From: Gillisia sp. Hel_I_86 | Lineage (GTDB): Bacteria > Bacteroidota > Bacteroidia > Flavobacteriales > Flavobacteriaceae | Direction: 5' to 3' | Assembly (NCBI RefSeq): GCF_007827275.1 | Contig: NZ_VISE01000001.1 | Location: 682,001 to 746,000 of the forward strand | DNA: 64,000 nucleotides | Shown here: in pieces, positions 47,489-56,190 of the stretch | Numbering within the stretch: the stretch's first letter is position 1 | Layout: every line of letters begins with the position of its first letter | The notes under the pieces: generated by a model | The model's input: the letters and a program-made list of their open reading frames with translations, nothing else | Database searches by the model: none | What the model was told of the DNA's origin: nothing | Made by a program: the position numbers and the translations under genes

Positions 47489-48805
47489 GTGAGATCAAAA
47501 ATTCTACATTCCTTATCCCTATTCCTAATAATCTTGCTGTTGGCTTCTTGTTCCAGCACCCGTAAATTAAGGAAAGAGCTCTCCCAACATTTAACTTCTG
47601 AAGTCTTCGATCAAAGTTTTACAGGCTTCTCTTTATACGATCTAGAAAAAAGGAAATTTATCATAGAACAGAACTCCAATAAATATTTCACTCCTGCCTC
47701 CAATATAAAACTGTTCACATTTTACGCAGGTTTAAAGGTTTTAGGAGATTCTATCCCTGGAATCAGATATTATTCAACCGAAGATTCGTTGGTTTTTTGG
47801 AGCACGGGAGATCCCAGTTTTTTAAATCCTAAGTTTTCAAATTCCAAGGTTTTCGACTTTTTGAAGAGCACTTCTAAAGAGCTATATTTCGCAACTTCAG
47901 CAACTACTAATCCCCCACTTGGATCTGGTTGGGCTTGGGATGATTATAATGACGCCTATTCTGCCGAGCGATCACAATTTCCTGTTTATGGAAACCTCGT
48001 CAACTTTAAATGGAATTCTAAGGATACGCTGCCGGTAAGTTTCCCTTCTTATTTTTCTGACTCCTTGGTCAAGGATCAAGAACTCTCCAACACTATTCGA
48101 AGGGATGTGGATGCCAACACTTTTAGATATCATTTTTCAAATGAAGAGGAAATTGAATTCAATATTCCTTTTAAAACTTCCCCTGAATTGACGGTAAAAT
48201 TATTGAGCGACACCTTAAAAAAACGCGTTACACTTACATCTAAACAGTCGAGGCTTCAAAATAGAAACATCCAAACCATATACTCTGTTGCAGCAGACAG
48301 CCTTTATAAAGAAATGCTCGTAGAAAGTGACAATTTTATAGCAGAACAATTGCTTTTGCTTATTTCTGAAAAGATAAACGATAATTTAAACACAAAATCA
48401 ATAATAGAATATCTACAATCTACTTATTTCAAAGACTTAACAGACGAAATCAAATGGGTGGATGGCTCTGGGTTATCACGATATAATTTAATTACTCCGC
48501 ACAGCTTGGTAAATATTCTTGAAAGGATCTTAGAAGAAGTGCCAAAAGTGAAACTTTTTAGGCTCCTTCCCGTTAATGGGAAAACGGGAACCCTGAAAAA
48601 TTGGGATGCACTGGAGGAACCCTATATCTATGCAAAATCGGGTTCTCTTCGAAACAATTACTCTTTAAGCGGTTATTTAAAGACCAAATCTGGCAAGTTG
48701 ATGATCTTCAGTTTTATGAACAACAACTACGTGGTTCCTTCTTCAGAAATAAAAAAAGAAATGGAAAAAATACTTTTGGAAATAAGAAATATTGTTTATC
48801 CGTAA
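47489..48805 (+). CDS. PBP4-like D-alanyl-D-alanine carboxypeptidase (S13), lipoprotein
   Basis: 438 residues from a GTG at 47489. Signal with lipobox LLLASCSS (Cys21) predicts lipidation. S13 motifs: SNIK (71-74, active Ser71), SDN (280-282) and KTGT (365-368) are all in place, so it should trim or cleave peptidoglycan cross-links in the periplasm. IKWVDGSGLSRYNLITPHSLV precedes the KTG as in DacB. The domain inserted between SxxK and SxN spans about 200 residues, as in PBP4. Confidence 0.92.
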   Translation: MRSKILHSLSLFLIILLLASCSSTRKLRKELSQHLTSEVFDQSFTGFSLYDLEKRKFIIEQNSNKYFTPASNIKLFTFYAGLKVLGDSIPGIRYYSTEDSLVFWSTGDPSFLNPKFSNSKVFDFLKSTSKELYFATSATTNPPLGSGWAWDDYNDAYSAERSQFPVYGNLVNFKWNSKDTLPVSFPSYFSDSLVKDQELSNTIRRDVDANTFRYHFSNEEEIEFNIPFKTSPELTVKLLSDTLKKRVTLTSKQSRLQNRNIQTIYSVAADSLYKEMLVESDNFIAEQLLLLISEKINDNLNTKSIIEYLQSTYFKDLTDEIKWVDGSGLSRYNLITPHSLVNILERILEEVPKVKLFRLLPVNGKTGTLKNWDALEEPYIYAKSGSLRNNYSLSGYLKTKSGKLMIFSFMNNNYVVPSSEIKKEMEKILLEIRNIVYP

Positions 48806-48826
48806 AGTATCCTAAATTGAAAAAGG

Positions 48827-48919
48827 CGTCATTCTGTCCCGACCGTTCGGGAGTACCAGAATCTCATTTCAATGTAAATCAATTCAATATTGAGACCCTG
48901 AAATAAATTCAGGGTAACG
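48827..48919. repeat. Dispersed repeat R6, 93 nt (inverted copy of R5)
   Basis: Begins CGTCATTCTGTCCCGACCG and ends TTCAGGGTAACG. Hairpin 48895-48915 has stem ACCCTGAA, loop ATAAA, stem TTCAGGGT. It is the reverse complement of 40597-40689 with five mismatches. Confidence 0.85.
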
Positions 48920-49036
48920 AAAGAACTATTAGGACAAAAAACGGATATACATTAATAAATTCTTATTAACCACATAATTCTAGGGGAACCAACTAATAAT
49001 TATTTATTTTAGAGCAGAATTATATTTAGCACAATA

Positions 49037-50098
49037 ATGGAGAGAAGAAATTTTTTAAGGAATATAGGGACGGGCAGTTTAGCAGTAGGATTATCTTCAT
49101 TTATTGCTCCTGTGGCTTTTTCTTCAGAATTAAATCCAACCACGCTAAAAGAACTAATCCCAAAACATCTTTCTGAAGGAGACACTATCGGGATCATAAG
49201 TCCTGCTTCCAATAAATTTGAATCGGAACCCTACGAAATAGCGGTAGAGACGTTTCAAGCCATGGACTTAAAAGTGAAACTCGGGAAACACATCAACTCA
49301 CATTACGGACATCTGGCAGGCACCGATGAGGATCGGGCCGAAGACTTCAACAACATGTTTAAAGACCCAGAAGTAGATGCGATTATAGCCCTGCGAGGAG
49401 GATCTGGTGCGGCGCGAATCCTAGACAAAATCGATTATGATGCTATAAAGAAAAACCCGAAAATATTTATCGGGTATAGTGATATTACGGCAATTCATAT
49501 GGCAATCTACGCTAAAACCGGATTGGTCACTTTTCACGGGCCAATGGCAATTTCCACTTGGAACAACTTCAGTTACACAATATTCAAAGAAATCCTTTTC
49601 AATAAAAATGCCTTTACATTTGAAAACACAAAAGAAACCGGGGATAACCTGGTGCAAATCAAAAACCGAATTCGAACAATTACCCCTGGGAAAGCTGAAG
49701 GTGTTTTACTCGGCGGAAACCTTTCAGTACTCACCGGGATTATGGGATCTGATTACTTACCAAATTGGGAGAATAAAATTTTATACCTAGAAGAAGTTGG
49801 CGAAAAGATTTATGCGATAGACAGGATGATGTCTCAACTTAAATTAGCCGGAGTTTTAGATAAGATCTCAGGATTTGTCTTCGGAAAATGCACCGATTGT
49901 GATCCTGGAGGCAGCGGATATGGCTCCTTAACTTTAGAAGAGGTAATAGACCATTATATTAAACCACTGGAAATTCCAGCGTATTCTGGAGCCATGTTTG
50001 GTCATGTAGATGACAATTCCACGATCCCAAATGGAATAAATGCTGCCATCGATGCAGATAAGGGCACAATAACGATGCTATCTGCTGCTGTATCTTAA
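49037..50098 (+). CDS. LD-carboxypeptidase (S66 family) with twin-arginine-like signal
   Basis: 353 residues. It begins MERRNFLRN, a twin-arginine-type start, followed by a hydrophobic segment to about residue 30, so export is likely, perhaps by Tat. S66 enzymes cut the D-Ala from tetrapeptides in wall recycling. Ser148 in FIGYSDITAIHM, Glu in LYLEEVGEKIYAIDRMM (near 255) and His in GAMFGHVDDN (near 330) are the expected triad. Cytoplasmic LdcA lacks the signal, so this may act in the periplasm. It is close to the PBP4-like gene but separated by repeat R6. Confidence 0.92.
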   Translation: MERRNFLRNIGTGSLAVGLSSFIAPVAFSSELNPTTLKELIPKHLSEGDTIGIISPASNKFESEPYEIAVETFQAMDLKVKLGKHINSHYGHLAGTDEDRAEDFNNMFKDPEVDAIIALRGGSGAARILDKIDYDAIKKNPKIFIGYSDITAIHMAIYAKTGLVTFHGPMAISTWNNFSYTIFKEILFNKNAFTFENTKETGDNLVQIKNRIRTITPGKAEGVLLGGNLSVLTGIMGSDYLPNWENKILYLEEVGEKIYAIDRMMSQLKLAGVLDKISGFVFGKCTDCDPGGSGYGSLTLEEVIDHYIKPLEIPAYSGAMFGHVDDNSTIPNGINAAIDADKGTITMLSAAVS

Positions 50099-50161
50099 AA
50101 ACTAAATACCATAAATTTCATTAAGCAGGGAGACTGTTTAATTTTACAATAACTTAGAGGC

Positions 50162-51688
50162 ATGAAAGATCCAAAAAAGTTTATAGAACACATTCAGCAG
50201 GGGTACGCTCCAAAAGGAGATTTTATATACATGGGCGCTGCCATGTTGGATGGAAAAACCATTCCGGAAGCCCAGATTAAAATCCCTTTAAAAACCATGA
50301 ATCGGCATGGACTTATTGCCGGGGCTACAGGAACAGGCAAAACAAAAACCTTACAGATTATTGCAGAAAACCTTTCAGAAAAAGGGGTTCCAGTCTTGAT
50401 GATGGATATAAAAGGAGATCTTAGTGGAATTGCAATGCCATCTCCTGGACATAAAAAAATTGATGCCCGCCATCAACTTTTAAATTTCGAGTTCACACCT
50501 CAAGCTTCTCCTGTAGAAATATTAAGCCTTTCTGAACAACCAGGGGTGAGGTTAAAAGCGACCGTTAGTGAATTTGGTCCTATACTTTTATCGAGAATAT
50601 TAGATCTTACAGATACGCAAACGGGGATTTTAGCTATTGTTTTTAAATATTGCGACGACAATCAATTACCTCTTCTGGACCTAAAAGACCTTAAAAAGAT
50701 CATTCATTATGCAACAGATGATGGAAAAGAGGAATTCGAAAAAGATTATGGCAGAATGTCCAAATCTTCGACCGGATCTATTTTAAGAAAGATCGTTGCT
50801 TTAGAACAGCAGGATGCCGATCTCTTTTTCGGGGAGCCATCTTTTGAAGTGGAAGACCTCATGAGAACGAACCTCGACGGTCGTGGGATGATAAATATCA
50901 TCAGGTTGGATGACATTCAGGATAAGCCCAAATTGTTCTCTACATTTATGCTGAGTTTACTTGCAGAAATATATTCAACATTACCTGAAAAAGGAGACAG
51001 TGACAGACCAGAGTTGATTATGTTTATAGATGAAGCACATTTAATTTTCAAGGAAGCTTCCGATGCTTTGTTGGATCAAATTGAAAGTATCATAAAATTG
51101 ATTCGATCTAAAGGAGTCGGGATTTATTTTGTGACCCAAAACCCAACCGATGTCCCAAAGGAAATATTAAGTCAGTTAGGTTTAAAGATTCAGCATTCCT
51201 TACGTGCTTTTACCGCAAACGATAGAAAAGCGATCAAATTAACTGCTGAAAATTATCCTATTTCTGAATACTACGATACCAAAGAAGTTTTAACCTCGTT
51301 AGGTATTGGGGAAGCATTTATTTCATCTTTAGACGAAAAAGGAAGGCCTTCTCCTTTGGCGGCTACCATGATGAGAGCTCCCATGAGCAGGATGGACGTT
51401 TTAACTTCAGGAGAATTAAAAGATTTGATAGGTTCTTCTAAGCTGATTTCTAAATATAATAAAGAGATCGATCGGGAGAGTGCTTATGAATTATTGAATA
51501 AAAAGATTGCTCAAGCCGATCAAGAAGAAGCAAGGGAAAAGGCAAAAGAAGACCGCGAGAAAGTTTCTCGAACAAGTTCAAGAACATCAAAAAAATCCAA
51601 AAAAACCCAGAGTGCAGTAATAAAAGTTTTAACCAGTGCTACTTTTATTAGAGGGGTTATGAGCATTTTGAACAAAGCATTTAAATAG
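50162..51688 (+). CDS. HerA-like ATPase, DUF853 family
   Basis: 508 residues. P-loop GATGTGKT (54-61), VLMMDIKGDLSG, then LIMFIDEAHLIF (Walker B, near 285) and YFVTQNPTDVPKEILSQLGLKIQHSLRAF, which are the marks of DUF853/YjgR in the FtsK-HerA class. The tail is Lys/Glu-rich, then a hydrophobic end. Its role is unknown; DNA or peptide-motor roles are only family guesses. No nuclease (NurA) or defence partner sits beside it. A lipoprotein gene follows after 16 bases. Confidence 0.9.
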   Translation: MKDPKKFIEHIQQGYAPKGDFIYMGAAMLDGKTIPEAQIKIPLKTMNRHGLIAGATGTGKTKTLQIIAENLSEKGVPVLMMDIKGDLSGIAMPSPGHKKIDARHQLLNFEFTPQASPVEILSLSEQPGVRLKATVSEFGPILLSRILDLTDTQTGILAIVFKYCDDNQLPLLDLKDLKKIIHYATDDGKEEFEKDYGRMSKSSTGSILRKIVALEQQDADLFFGEPSFEVEDLMRTNLDGRGMINIIRLDDIQDKPKLFSTFMLSLLAEIYSTLPEKGDSDRPELIMFIDEAHLIFKEASDALLDQIESIIKLIRSKGVGIYFVTQNPTDVPKEILSQLGLKIQHSLRAFTANDRKAIKLTAENYPISEYYDTKEVLTSLGIGEAFISSLDEKGRPSPLAATMMRAPMSRMDVLTSGELKDLIGSSKLISKYNKEIDRESAYELLNKKIAQADQEEAREKAKEDREKVSRTSSRTSKKSKKTQSAVIKVLTSATFIRGVMSILNKAFK

Positions 51689-51704
51689 AATACAAGAGTA
51701 CAAT

Positions 51705-52253
51705 ATGAGAAGATTAAGTTTATTAGCATTCCTCACCATAATTTTAATATCATGCGGTCGCGATTCCGACCCATTTCTAATAGATACCACTAGGGTTGGA
51801 TCGCTTACCAAAGAAATTAAGATCAATCAATTGGATTCTGTTTTCAGCGAAGATTCCATTGTTAGAAAAAATTCTGGAAATCAGTTTTTCAATTCCACAA
51901 GCGAAATAGAAATATTCGATAAAGATGGCAAGTCCCTATTGATTTTAGAGCCGATTCAGCAATTTGATTCCACCAGCACTGTGGGGTATATTCAGATCAT
52001 GGATCCTAGATTTCAAACTGCTAAAGGGCTTAGCAGTGCAAGCACTTTTGGAGAGGTAGTTAAAAATTATGAGATCTCAAGAATTGAGAACACCTTGAGT
52101 TCTGCCGTGGTTTTTATAGATGAACTAAATCTATACCTCACTATAGATAAAAAGGATCTTCCGGCCAGCCTTCGCTACGATACAGATTCCAGAATCACCG
52201 CATCACAAATACCAGACGATGCCAAAATCAAGTATTTTATGGTTAGTTGGTAA
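51705..52253 (+). CDS. Small lipoprotein of unknown function
   Basis: 182 residues with a lipobox (TIILISC, Cys17). The rest is a compact soluble domain with no family I recognise; it includes STSEIEIFDKDGKSLLILEP and a segment FGEVVKNYEISRIENTLSS. Sixteen bases after the HerA-like gene, so probably in its operon. Confidence 0.75.
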   Translation: MRRLSLLAFLTIILISCGRDSDPFLIDTTRVGSLTKEIKINQLDSVFSEDSIVRKNSGNQFFNSTSEIEIFDKDGKSLLILEPIQQFDSTSTVGYIQIMDPRFQTAKGLSSASTFGEVVKNYEISRIENTLSSAVVFIDELNLYLTIDKKDLPASLRYDTDSRITASQIPDDAKIKYFMVSW

Positions 52254-52340
52254 GCGTTATTTCTTTAAAACCACAATATTTTAATCACAAATCATATCGA
52301 TTATCTGTTTGTAGTTTCATATAGGCAATTCGTCCCCCCA

Positions 52341-52401
52341 AACTCGCTTTGGGGCCTCTTCAGTACTTACAAAGAGATGCTGAAACGAGTTCAGCATGAC
52401 G
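52341..52401. repeat. 61-nt direct repeat, copy 1 (part of R7)
   Basis: AACTCGCTTTGGGGCCTC to CAGCATGACG. It repeats at 52475-52535 with about two differences. The end is the hairpin 52377-52397 (stem ATGCTGAA, loop ACGAG, stem TTCAGCAT). Confidence 0.85.
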
Positions 52402-52472
52402 ACAATTCCGCATCGTCACCCTGAACTGCTTTCAGGGTCTTGGATCCACAAATAAATAAAAATACATCAATG
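52376..52472. repeat. Dispersed repeat R7, 97 nt (inverted partner of R9)
   Basis: Holds hairpins 52377-52397 and 52418-52438 (stem ACCCTGAA, loop CTGCT, stem TTCAGGGT), then an AT-rich run AATAAATAAAAATAC. Its reverse complement matches 63472-63568 with about seven mismatches. The gap 52254-52654 is almost all repeats. Confidence 0.85.
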
Positions 52473-52474
52473 GT

Positions 52475-52535
52475 AACTCGCTTCGGGGCCTCTTCAGTAC
52501 TTACAGAGAGATGCTGAAACGAGTTCAGCATGACG
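52475..52535. repeat. 61-nt direct repeat, copy 2
   Basis: Same as 52341-52401 with about two base changes; the terminal hairpin is 52511-52531. Confidence 0.85.
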
Positions 52536-52623
52536 CAAGCAAATTATTAGGTGAAATTAACAAGTGTTTAAGCTTAAAATCTTTAGAAAATGTTAATAAC
52601 CCCTCATTTTTCAATTCTTTAAG

Positions 52624-52631
52624 TACCTTTA
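52624..52631 (+). promoter_or_regulatory. -7 box of the 69-aa membrane protein gene
   Basis: TACCTTTA, near match to TAnnTTTG, 23 bases before the ATG at 52655. Confidence 0.35.
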
Positions 52632-52654
52632 CTTCTTAACCAATACTTATTATT

Positions 52655-52864
52655 ATGATCAAGATTATAGCTGTAATTATGTTAATTGGAGGCGCCATTG
52701 CCCTAATAATGGGGGTTTTAGGGGTTTTTGGAAGCGTTGCTTTAATGATGAATCCGTGGGCATTAGCAATTCTGGGATTTGTATTTTTTATTGCTGGTAT
52801 CTCTATGTTGAAATATCGTAAGGATACAGATGAAGTGGCTGTAGAAAACAAAAAAGCAGAATAA
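52655..52864 (+). CDS. Small two-helix membrane protein
   Basis: 69 residues with two hydrophobic helices (IIAVIMLIGGAIALIMGVLG and ALAILGFVFFIAGISML) and a charged tail. Family not recognised; small two-helix proteins like this are common in flavobacteria. It precedes a structured inverted repeat. Confidence 0.65.
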   Translation: MIKIIAVIMLIGGAIALIMGVLGVFGSVALMMNPWALAILGFVFFIAGISMLKYRKDTDEVAVENKKAE

Positions 52865-52870
52865 ATAATT

Positions 52871-52941
52871 TTAGGGTAGCAAAGATTAAAACAGAATTGA
52901 GCAACTTAATAATTGCTGAATCTTTATCTTTGCTACCCTAA
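52871..52941. repeat. 16-bp perfect inverted repeat around the rluF promoter
   Basis: TTAGGGTAGCAAAGAT at 52871-52886 and its exact complement at 52926-52941, with a 5-bp inner repeat AGCAA/TTGCT (about 52900 and 52913). The right arm contains the -7 box TATCTTTG (52925-52932) of rluF. No T-run follows, so it is not a standard terminator. Confidence 0.85.
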
Positions 52942-52953
52942 TTCATTTTTAAT

Positions 52954-53805
52954 ATGCAACTTACCCGAATCAATAAATACTTAAGTGAAGCTGGGTATTG
53001 CTCCAGAAGAGAAGCCGATAAATTAATAGATCAGGGAAGAGTTACAGTAAATGGTGAAGTTCCCGAAATGGGAACCAAAATTACTACCGGCGATATTGTT
53101 CGTGTAAACGGTAAAACCATTGTCAATCAAGATGAAAAACCGGTTTATATTGCTTTTAACAAACCTGTAGGTATTGTGTGCACCACCGATGCTGGAGTAG
53201 AAAAAGACAATATCATTGACTTTATAAACTATCCAAAAAGAATTTTTCCCATTGGAAGATTGGATAAAGCCAGTGAAGGCCTCATCTTCCTCACCAATGA
53301 CGGGGATATCGTTAATAAAATATTACGTGCCAGTAATAATCATGAAAAGGAATATGTTGTTACCGTAAACAAACCTATCTCTTCTACTTTTATAGATAGG
53401 ATGGGAATGGGAATTTCCATTCTAGACACAGTTACCAAAAAATGTGAAGTAGAACGCTTGGGAAATTACGATTTTAGGATTGTTCTTACCCAAGGACTAA
53501 ATAGGCAAATACGAAGGATGTGTGAAGCATTGGATTATGAAGTTACCAGCCTAAAGCGCATCAGGATCATGAATGTTTTACTAGATATACCGGTTGGAGA
53601 ATGGAGGGACATTACTGCAGAAGAATTGAACACCATTAATGAAATGGTAGCCAATTCCATAAAGACATATAAAGCACCTGAACCCAAAAAAAGGAATCCG
53701 AAATACGACGAAGAGAAGGCAGGGAAATTTCATTCCAAGGGCACTAAACCTAAAGAAGCCCCAAAATTTTCAGGTAGCTCAAAATCCCGAAGATATAAAT
53801 CTTAA
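52954..53805 (+). CDS. rluF: 23S rRNA pseudouridine synthase, RluF-like
   Basis: 283 residues. N-terminal S4 RNA-binding domain (about 4-50), then a RluB/E/F-type catalytic domain with Asp104 in [36 protein letters not shown] and [20 protein letters not shown] resemble RluF, which modifies U2604 of 23S rRNA. The last 40 residues are Lys/Pro/Ser-rich and disordered. Starts 13 bases after the inverted repeat. Confidence 0.92.
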   Translation: MQLTRINKYLSEAGYCSRREADKLIDQGRVTVNGEVPEMGTKITTGDIVRVNGKTIVNQDEKPVYIAFNKPVGIVCTTDAGVEKDNIIDFINYPKRIFPIGRLDKASEGLIFLTNDGDIVNKILRASNNHEKEYVVTVNKPISSTFIDRMGMGISILDTVTKKCEVERLGNYDFRIVLTQGLNRQIRRMCEALDYEVTSLKRIRIMNVLLDIPVGEWRDITAEELNTINEMVANSIKTYKAPEPKKRNPKYDEEKAGKFHSKGTKPKEAPKFSGSSKSRRYKS

Positions 53806-53866
53806 CACATAATTAGCGGTGCTAAAGCTGATTGTTTAAACAGAACTTTCTATTTTTAAAGGAAAA

Positions 53867-54112
53867 ATGGGAACTTCAAACAGTCGAATAAAAAATGAAG
53901 CTCAATATGAAGCTTTGTTGGAAAAAGGATATAGCAAGGAGAAGTCTGCTAGAATTGCCAATACCCCAGATTCTGGTGTAAAAGGCGGAAAGGCCAAAGA
54001 CTATGAAGAACGCACAAAGGCAGAATTATATAGTCAGGCTAAAAAAGTTGGAATTTCCGGTAGATCCAAAATGTCCAAATCTGAATTAATTAACGCATTG
54101 AGAAACAATTAA
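53867..54112 (+). CDS. Small Rho-N/DUF7218-like protein
   Basis: 81 residues. The last 40 (KAELYSQAKKVGISGRSKMS, then KSELINALR) form a SAP/Rho-N-like helix-extended-helix motif, often nucleic-acid binding. The first half (YEALLEKGYSKEKSARIANT) matches DUF7218 proteins. Role unknown. Three bases before the VOC gene. Confidence 0.75.
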   Translation: MGTSNSRIKNEAQYEALLEKGYSKEKSARIANTPDSGVKGGKAKDYEERTKAELYSQAKKVGISGRSKMSKSELINALRNN

Positions 54113-54115
54113 AAT

Positions 54116-54541
54116 ATGGGGAAAATCCAACCTTTTCATTTAGCAATTCCTGTTACCAATCTAGAAGAAAACAGGGTTTTTTATAGGGACTTCTTGGGTT
54201 GTAAAGAAGGCAGAAGTAGTGATCATTGGGTAGATTTCAACTTTTTCGGACATCAATTGGTGCTCCATGTACAAGAGCCGCAACCCAAATCGATAGGAAA
54301 AGCCAATCCGGTTGATGGAAAAGAGGTGCCAATTCCTCATTTTGGGGTTGTTCTGGAATGGGAGGTTTTTCAAGGATTTTCCGAAAAGCTAAAAAGCAAT
54401 AATATTGAATTTGTTATTGAGCCCTATATCCGGTTCGAAGGAAAAACAGGGGAGCAAGCAACTATGTTTTTTAAGGATCCTTCAGGAAATGCACTGGAGT
54501 TTAAGGCTTTCAAAAATATAGACCAGCTTTTTGCCAAATAA
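54116..54541 (+). CDS. VOC/glyoxalase superfamily protein
   Basis: 141 residues, two beta-alpha-beta-beta-beta units. His8 in PFHLAIPV, His in IPHFGVVL and the end MFFKDPSGNALEFKAF (Glu) are the metal-ligand places. Members act as dioxygenases, lyases or resistance proteins; the substrate is unknown. Close between the Rho-N-like gene and the permease. Confidence 0.88.
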   Translation: MGKIQPFHLAIPVTNLEENRVFYRDFLGCKEGRSSDHWVDFNFFGHQLVLHVQEPQPKSIGKANPVDGKEVPIPHFGVVLEWEVFQGFSEKLKSNNIEFVIEPYIRFEGKTGEQATMFFKDPSGNALEFKAFKNIDQLFAK

Positions 54542-54550
54542 AAATCTTTT

Positions 54551-55570
54551 ATGAAAAAATTAAGCCCCATTTTGGTAAGACAAATTTTTGTTTTGCTTCT
54601 TATCCTTTTCTTGGGGATCTTAATATTCAAGGAAATCATTCCGTATCTCTCGGGGATTCTAGGTGCAATTACGTTATATGTACTTATGCGACAGTGGATG
54701 ATAAAATTGGTGAATAGAGGCTGGAGAAAATCGATTGCTGCAGGAGTTCTTATGCTAGCATCGTTTATTGGAATTTTAATTCCGGTTACGCTTATTGTGA
54801 TCATGCTTACCTCTAAAATAGGAAAAGCGGTTTCAAATTCAGAAAAAGTGATCATTGCTGTTAAGGAGCAGGTAAACAAATATGAAGAAGTTTTAGGCTA
54901 CGATTTTAGTAGTAATATAGATAGTAATTCTATCACTAGTTGGGTGTCTACAAATCTGCAAAGTTTTGCAGGAGGTACATTCAATGCATTTATTGCTATA
55001 GGAATTATGTATTTTATGTTATATTATATGCTTACGTCGAGAGTGAAATTAAACGGATTACTGAGGTCCTATATTCCTTTGGCATCAGATAACATCCTGC
55101 TAATTGGGAAAGAAAGCGATCTTTCTGTCCGGTCCAACGCTTTAGGAATCCCATTGGTGGCATTAATACAAGGAGTTATCGCATTGATTGGTTTTCTGAT
55201 CTTCGGAGTCCCCGATCCGCTATTTTGGTTTGTAATAACCGCCGTAGGGTCCATGATTCCATTTGTAGGCACTGCCCTAGGAATTATCCCGGTTACCATC
55301 CTATTATTTTCCCAAGATATGGAATGGCAGGCAATTGCAATTTTAATTTACGGAGTGGTTGTAGTTGGCTCTACAGATAATCTCGTACGATTATATATAC
55401 TCGAAAAATTAGCCAGTGTCCACCCTTTAATCACTCTATTTGGAGTAGTAGTAGGAGTTCCACTTTTCGGGTTTATAGGACTAATTTTTGGGCCTTTACT
55501 TATCTCCTTATTTTTACTTATATTAAAAATATACAAAACAGAATACGGCAATATTAATGACAATTTATAA
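54551..55570 (+). CDS. AI-2E/PerM family permease
   Basis: 339 residues with about seven helices. GVPLVALIQGVIALIGFLIFGV, then PLFWFVITAVGSMIPFVGTALG and the terminal LLEKLASVHPLITLFGVVVG-like part are AI-2E transporter family marks. Family members export autoinducer-2 or act in ion exchange; the actual substrate is unclear. Confidence 0.9.
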   Translation: MKKLSPILVRQIFVLLLILFLGILIFKEIIPYLSGILGAITLYVLMRQWMIKLVNRGWRKSIAAGVLMLASFIGILIPVTLIVIMLTSKIGKAVSNSEKVIIAVKEQVNKYEEVLGYDFSSNIDSNSITSWVSTNLQSFAGGTFNAFIAIGIMYFMLYYMLTSRVKLNGLLRSYIPLASDNILLIGKESDLSVRSNALGIPLVALIQGVIALIGFLIFGVPDPLFWFVITAVGSMIPFVGTALGIIPVTILLFSQDMEWQAIAILIYGVVVVGSTDNLVRLYILEKLASVHPLITLFGVVVGVPLFGFIGLIFGPLLISLFLLILKIYKTEYGNINDNL

Positions 55571-55579
55571 AAACTAATT

Positions 55580-55987
55580 ATGAAAAATATATTCAGCAAA
55601 AAAAAGCAAGAAATAGAAGAAGAGTACATGAGTGGGGAAATTACCAAGATCAAAGAAGAGGATGTGGAAGTGGTAATGAATAAAGAAGAAGATATCTCCA
55701 AAAAAATCGCTAGCACTAATATGTTAGAGAAATACACAGAATTGGCTAAAGTGATGTTTGGAATGCTCAAGGATTACCGAAAAGGCATTTATACAAATGT
55801 GCCATGGTTTACCATTGCCTCCATCGCTTTCGGGTTCTTATACGTACTGAACCCTTTGGATATCATTCCAGATTTTATTCCTGGGTTAGGATATATAGAT
55901 GATCTAGCAGTTCTTTCGTTTGGTTTGCGGTTTATCGAAACAGATCTTCACAATTATTTGGATTGGAAGTTAGAATCTGATGCATAG
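55580..55987 (+). CDS. YkvA family (DUF1232) protein
   Basis: 135 residues; YVLNPLDIIPDFIPGLGYIDDLAVLSFGL is the DUF1232 core with one or two membrane helices. The N-terminal half is charged. Nine bases after the permease gene. Confidence 0.88.
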   Translation: MKNIFSKKKQEIEEEYMSGEITKIKEEDVEVVMNKEEDISKKIASTNMLEKYTELAKVMFGMLKDYRKGIYTNVPWFTIASIAFGFLYVLNPLDIIPDFIPGLGYIDDLAVLSFGLRFIETDLHNYLDWKLESDA

Positions 55988-56002
55988 AGAACAGTATTTT
56001 AC

Positions 56003-56044
56003 AAAAAAAGGAGCTGTCATTAAAAAGACAACTCCTTTTTTTTT
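56003..56044. terminator. Bidirectional terminator between ykvA-like gene and folD
   Basis: AAAAAAGGAGCTGTC, a 9-nt loop, then GACAACTCCTTTTTTTTT. The stem is better paired on the minus strand (G-U instead of C-A). Confidence 0.85.
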
Positions 56045-56117
56045 GAAGTTAAAATTTAGTAATCCTGAAATTATTTGAGGATCTAAAATATTAAATTATT
56101 AGCTATAGCTTTTTGAG

Positions 56118-56138
56118 AAGCTGAAACAAGTTCAGCTT
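56118..56138. repeat. Dispersed hairpin with compensatory stem change (R8)
   Basis: Stem AAGCTGAA, loop ACAAG, stem TTCAGCTT, then GACG. Other copies have ATGCTGAA/TTCAGCAT or ACCCTGAA/TTCAGGGT, so both arms differ together. Confidence 0.8.
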
Positions 56139-56190
56139 GACGAAAATCCAACTTAGGGACAACCTTCTTGTTAATTACATCCAAAATGTT

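Noticed and set aside
48601-48906. Plus-strand open frame running from the PBP4-like gene into repeat R6
   Set aside because: It is a frame-shifted shadow of the carboxypeptidase end and intergenic repeat.
50162-52253. HerA-type antiphage defence system
   Set aside because: No nuclease, Sir2 or other effector accompanies the ATPase; DUF853 members are common chromosomal genes.
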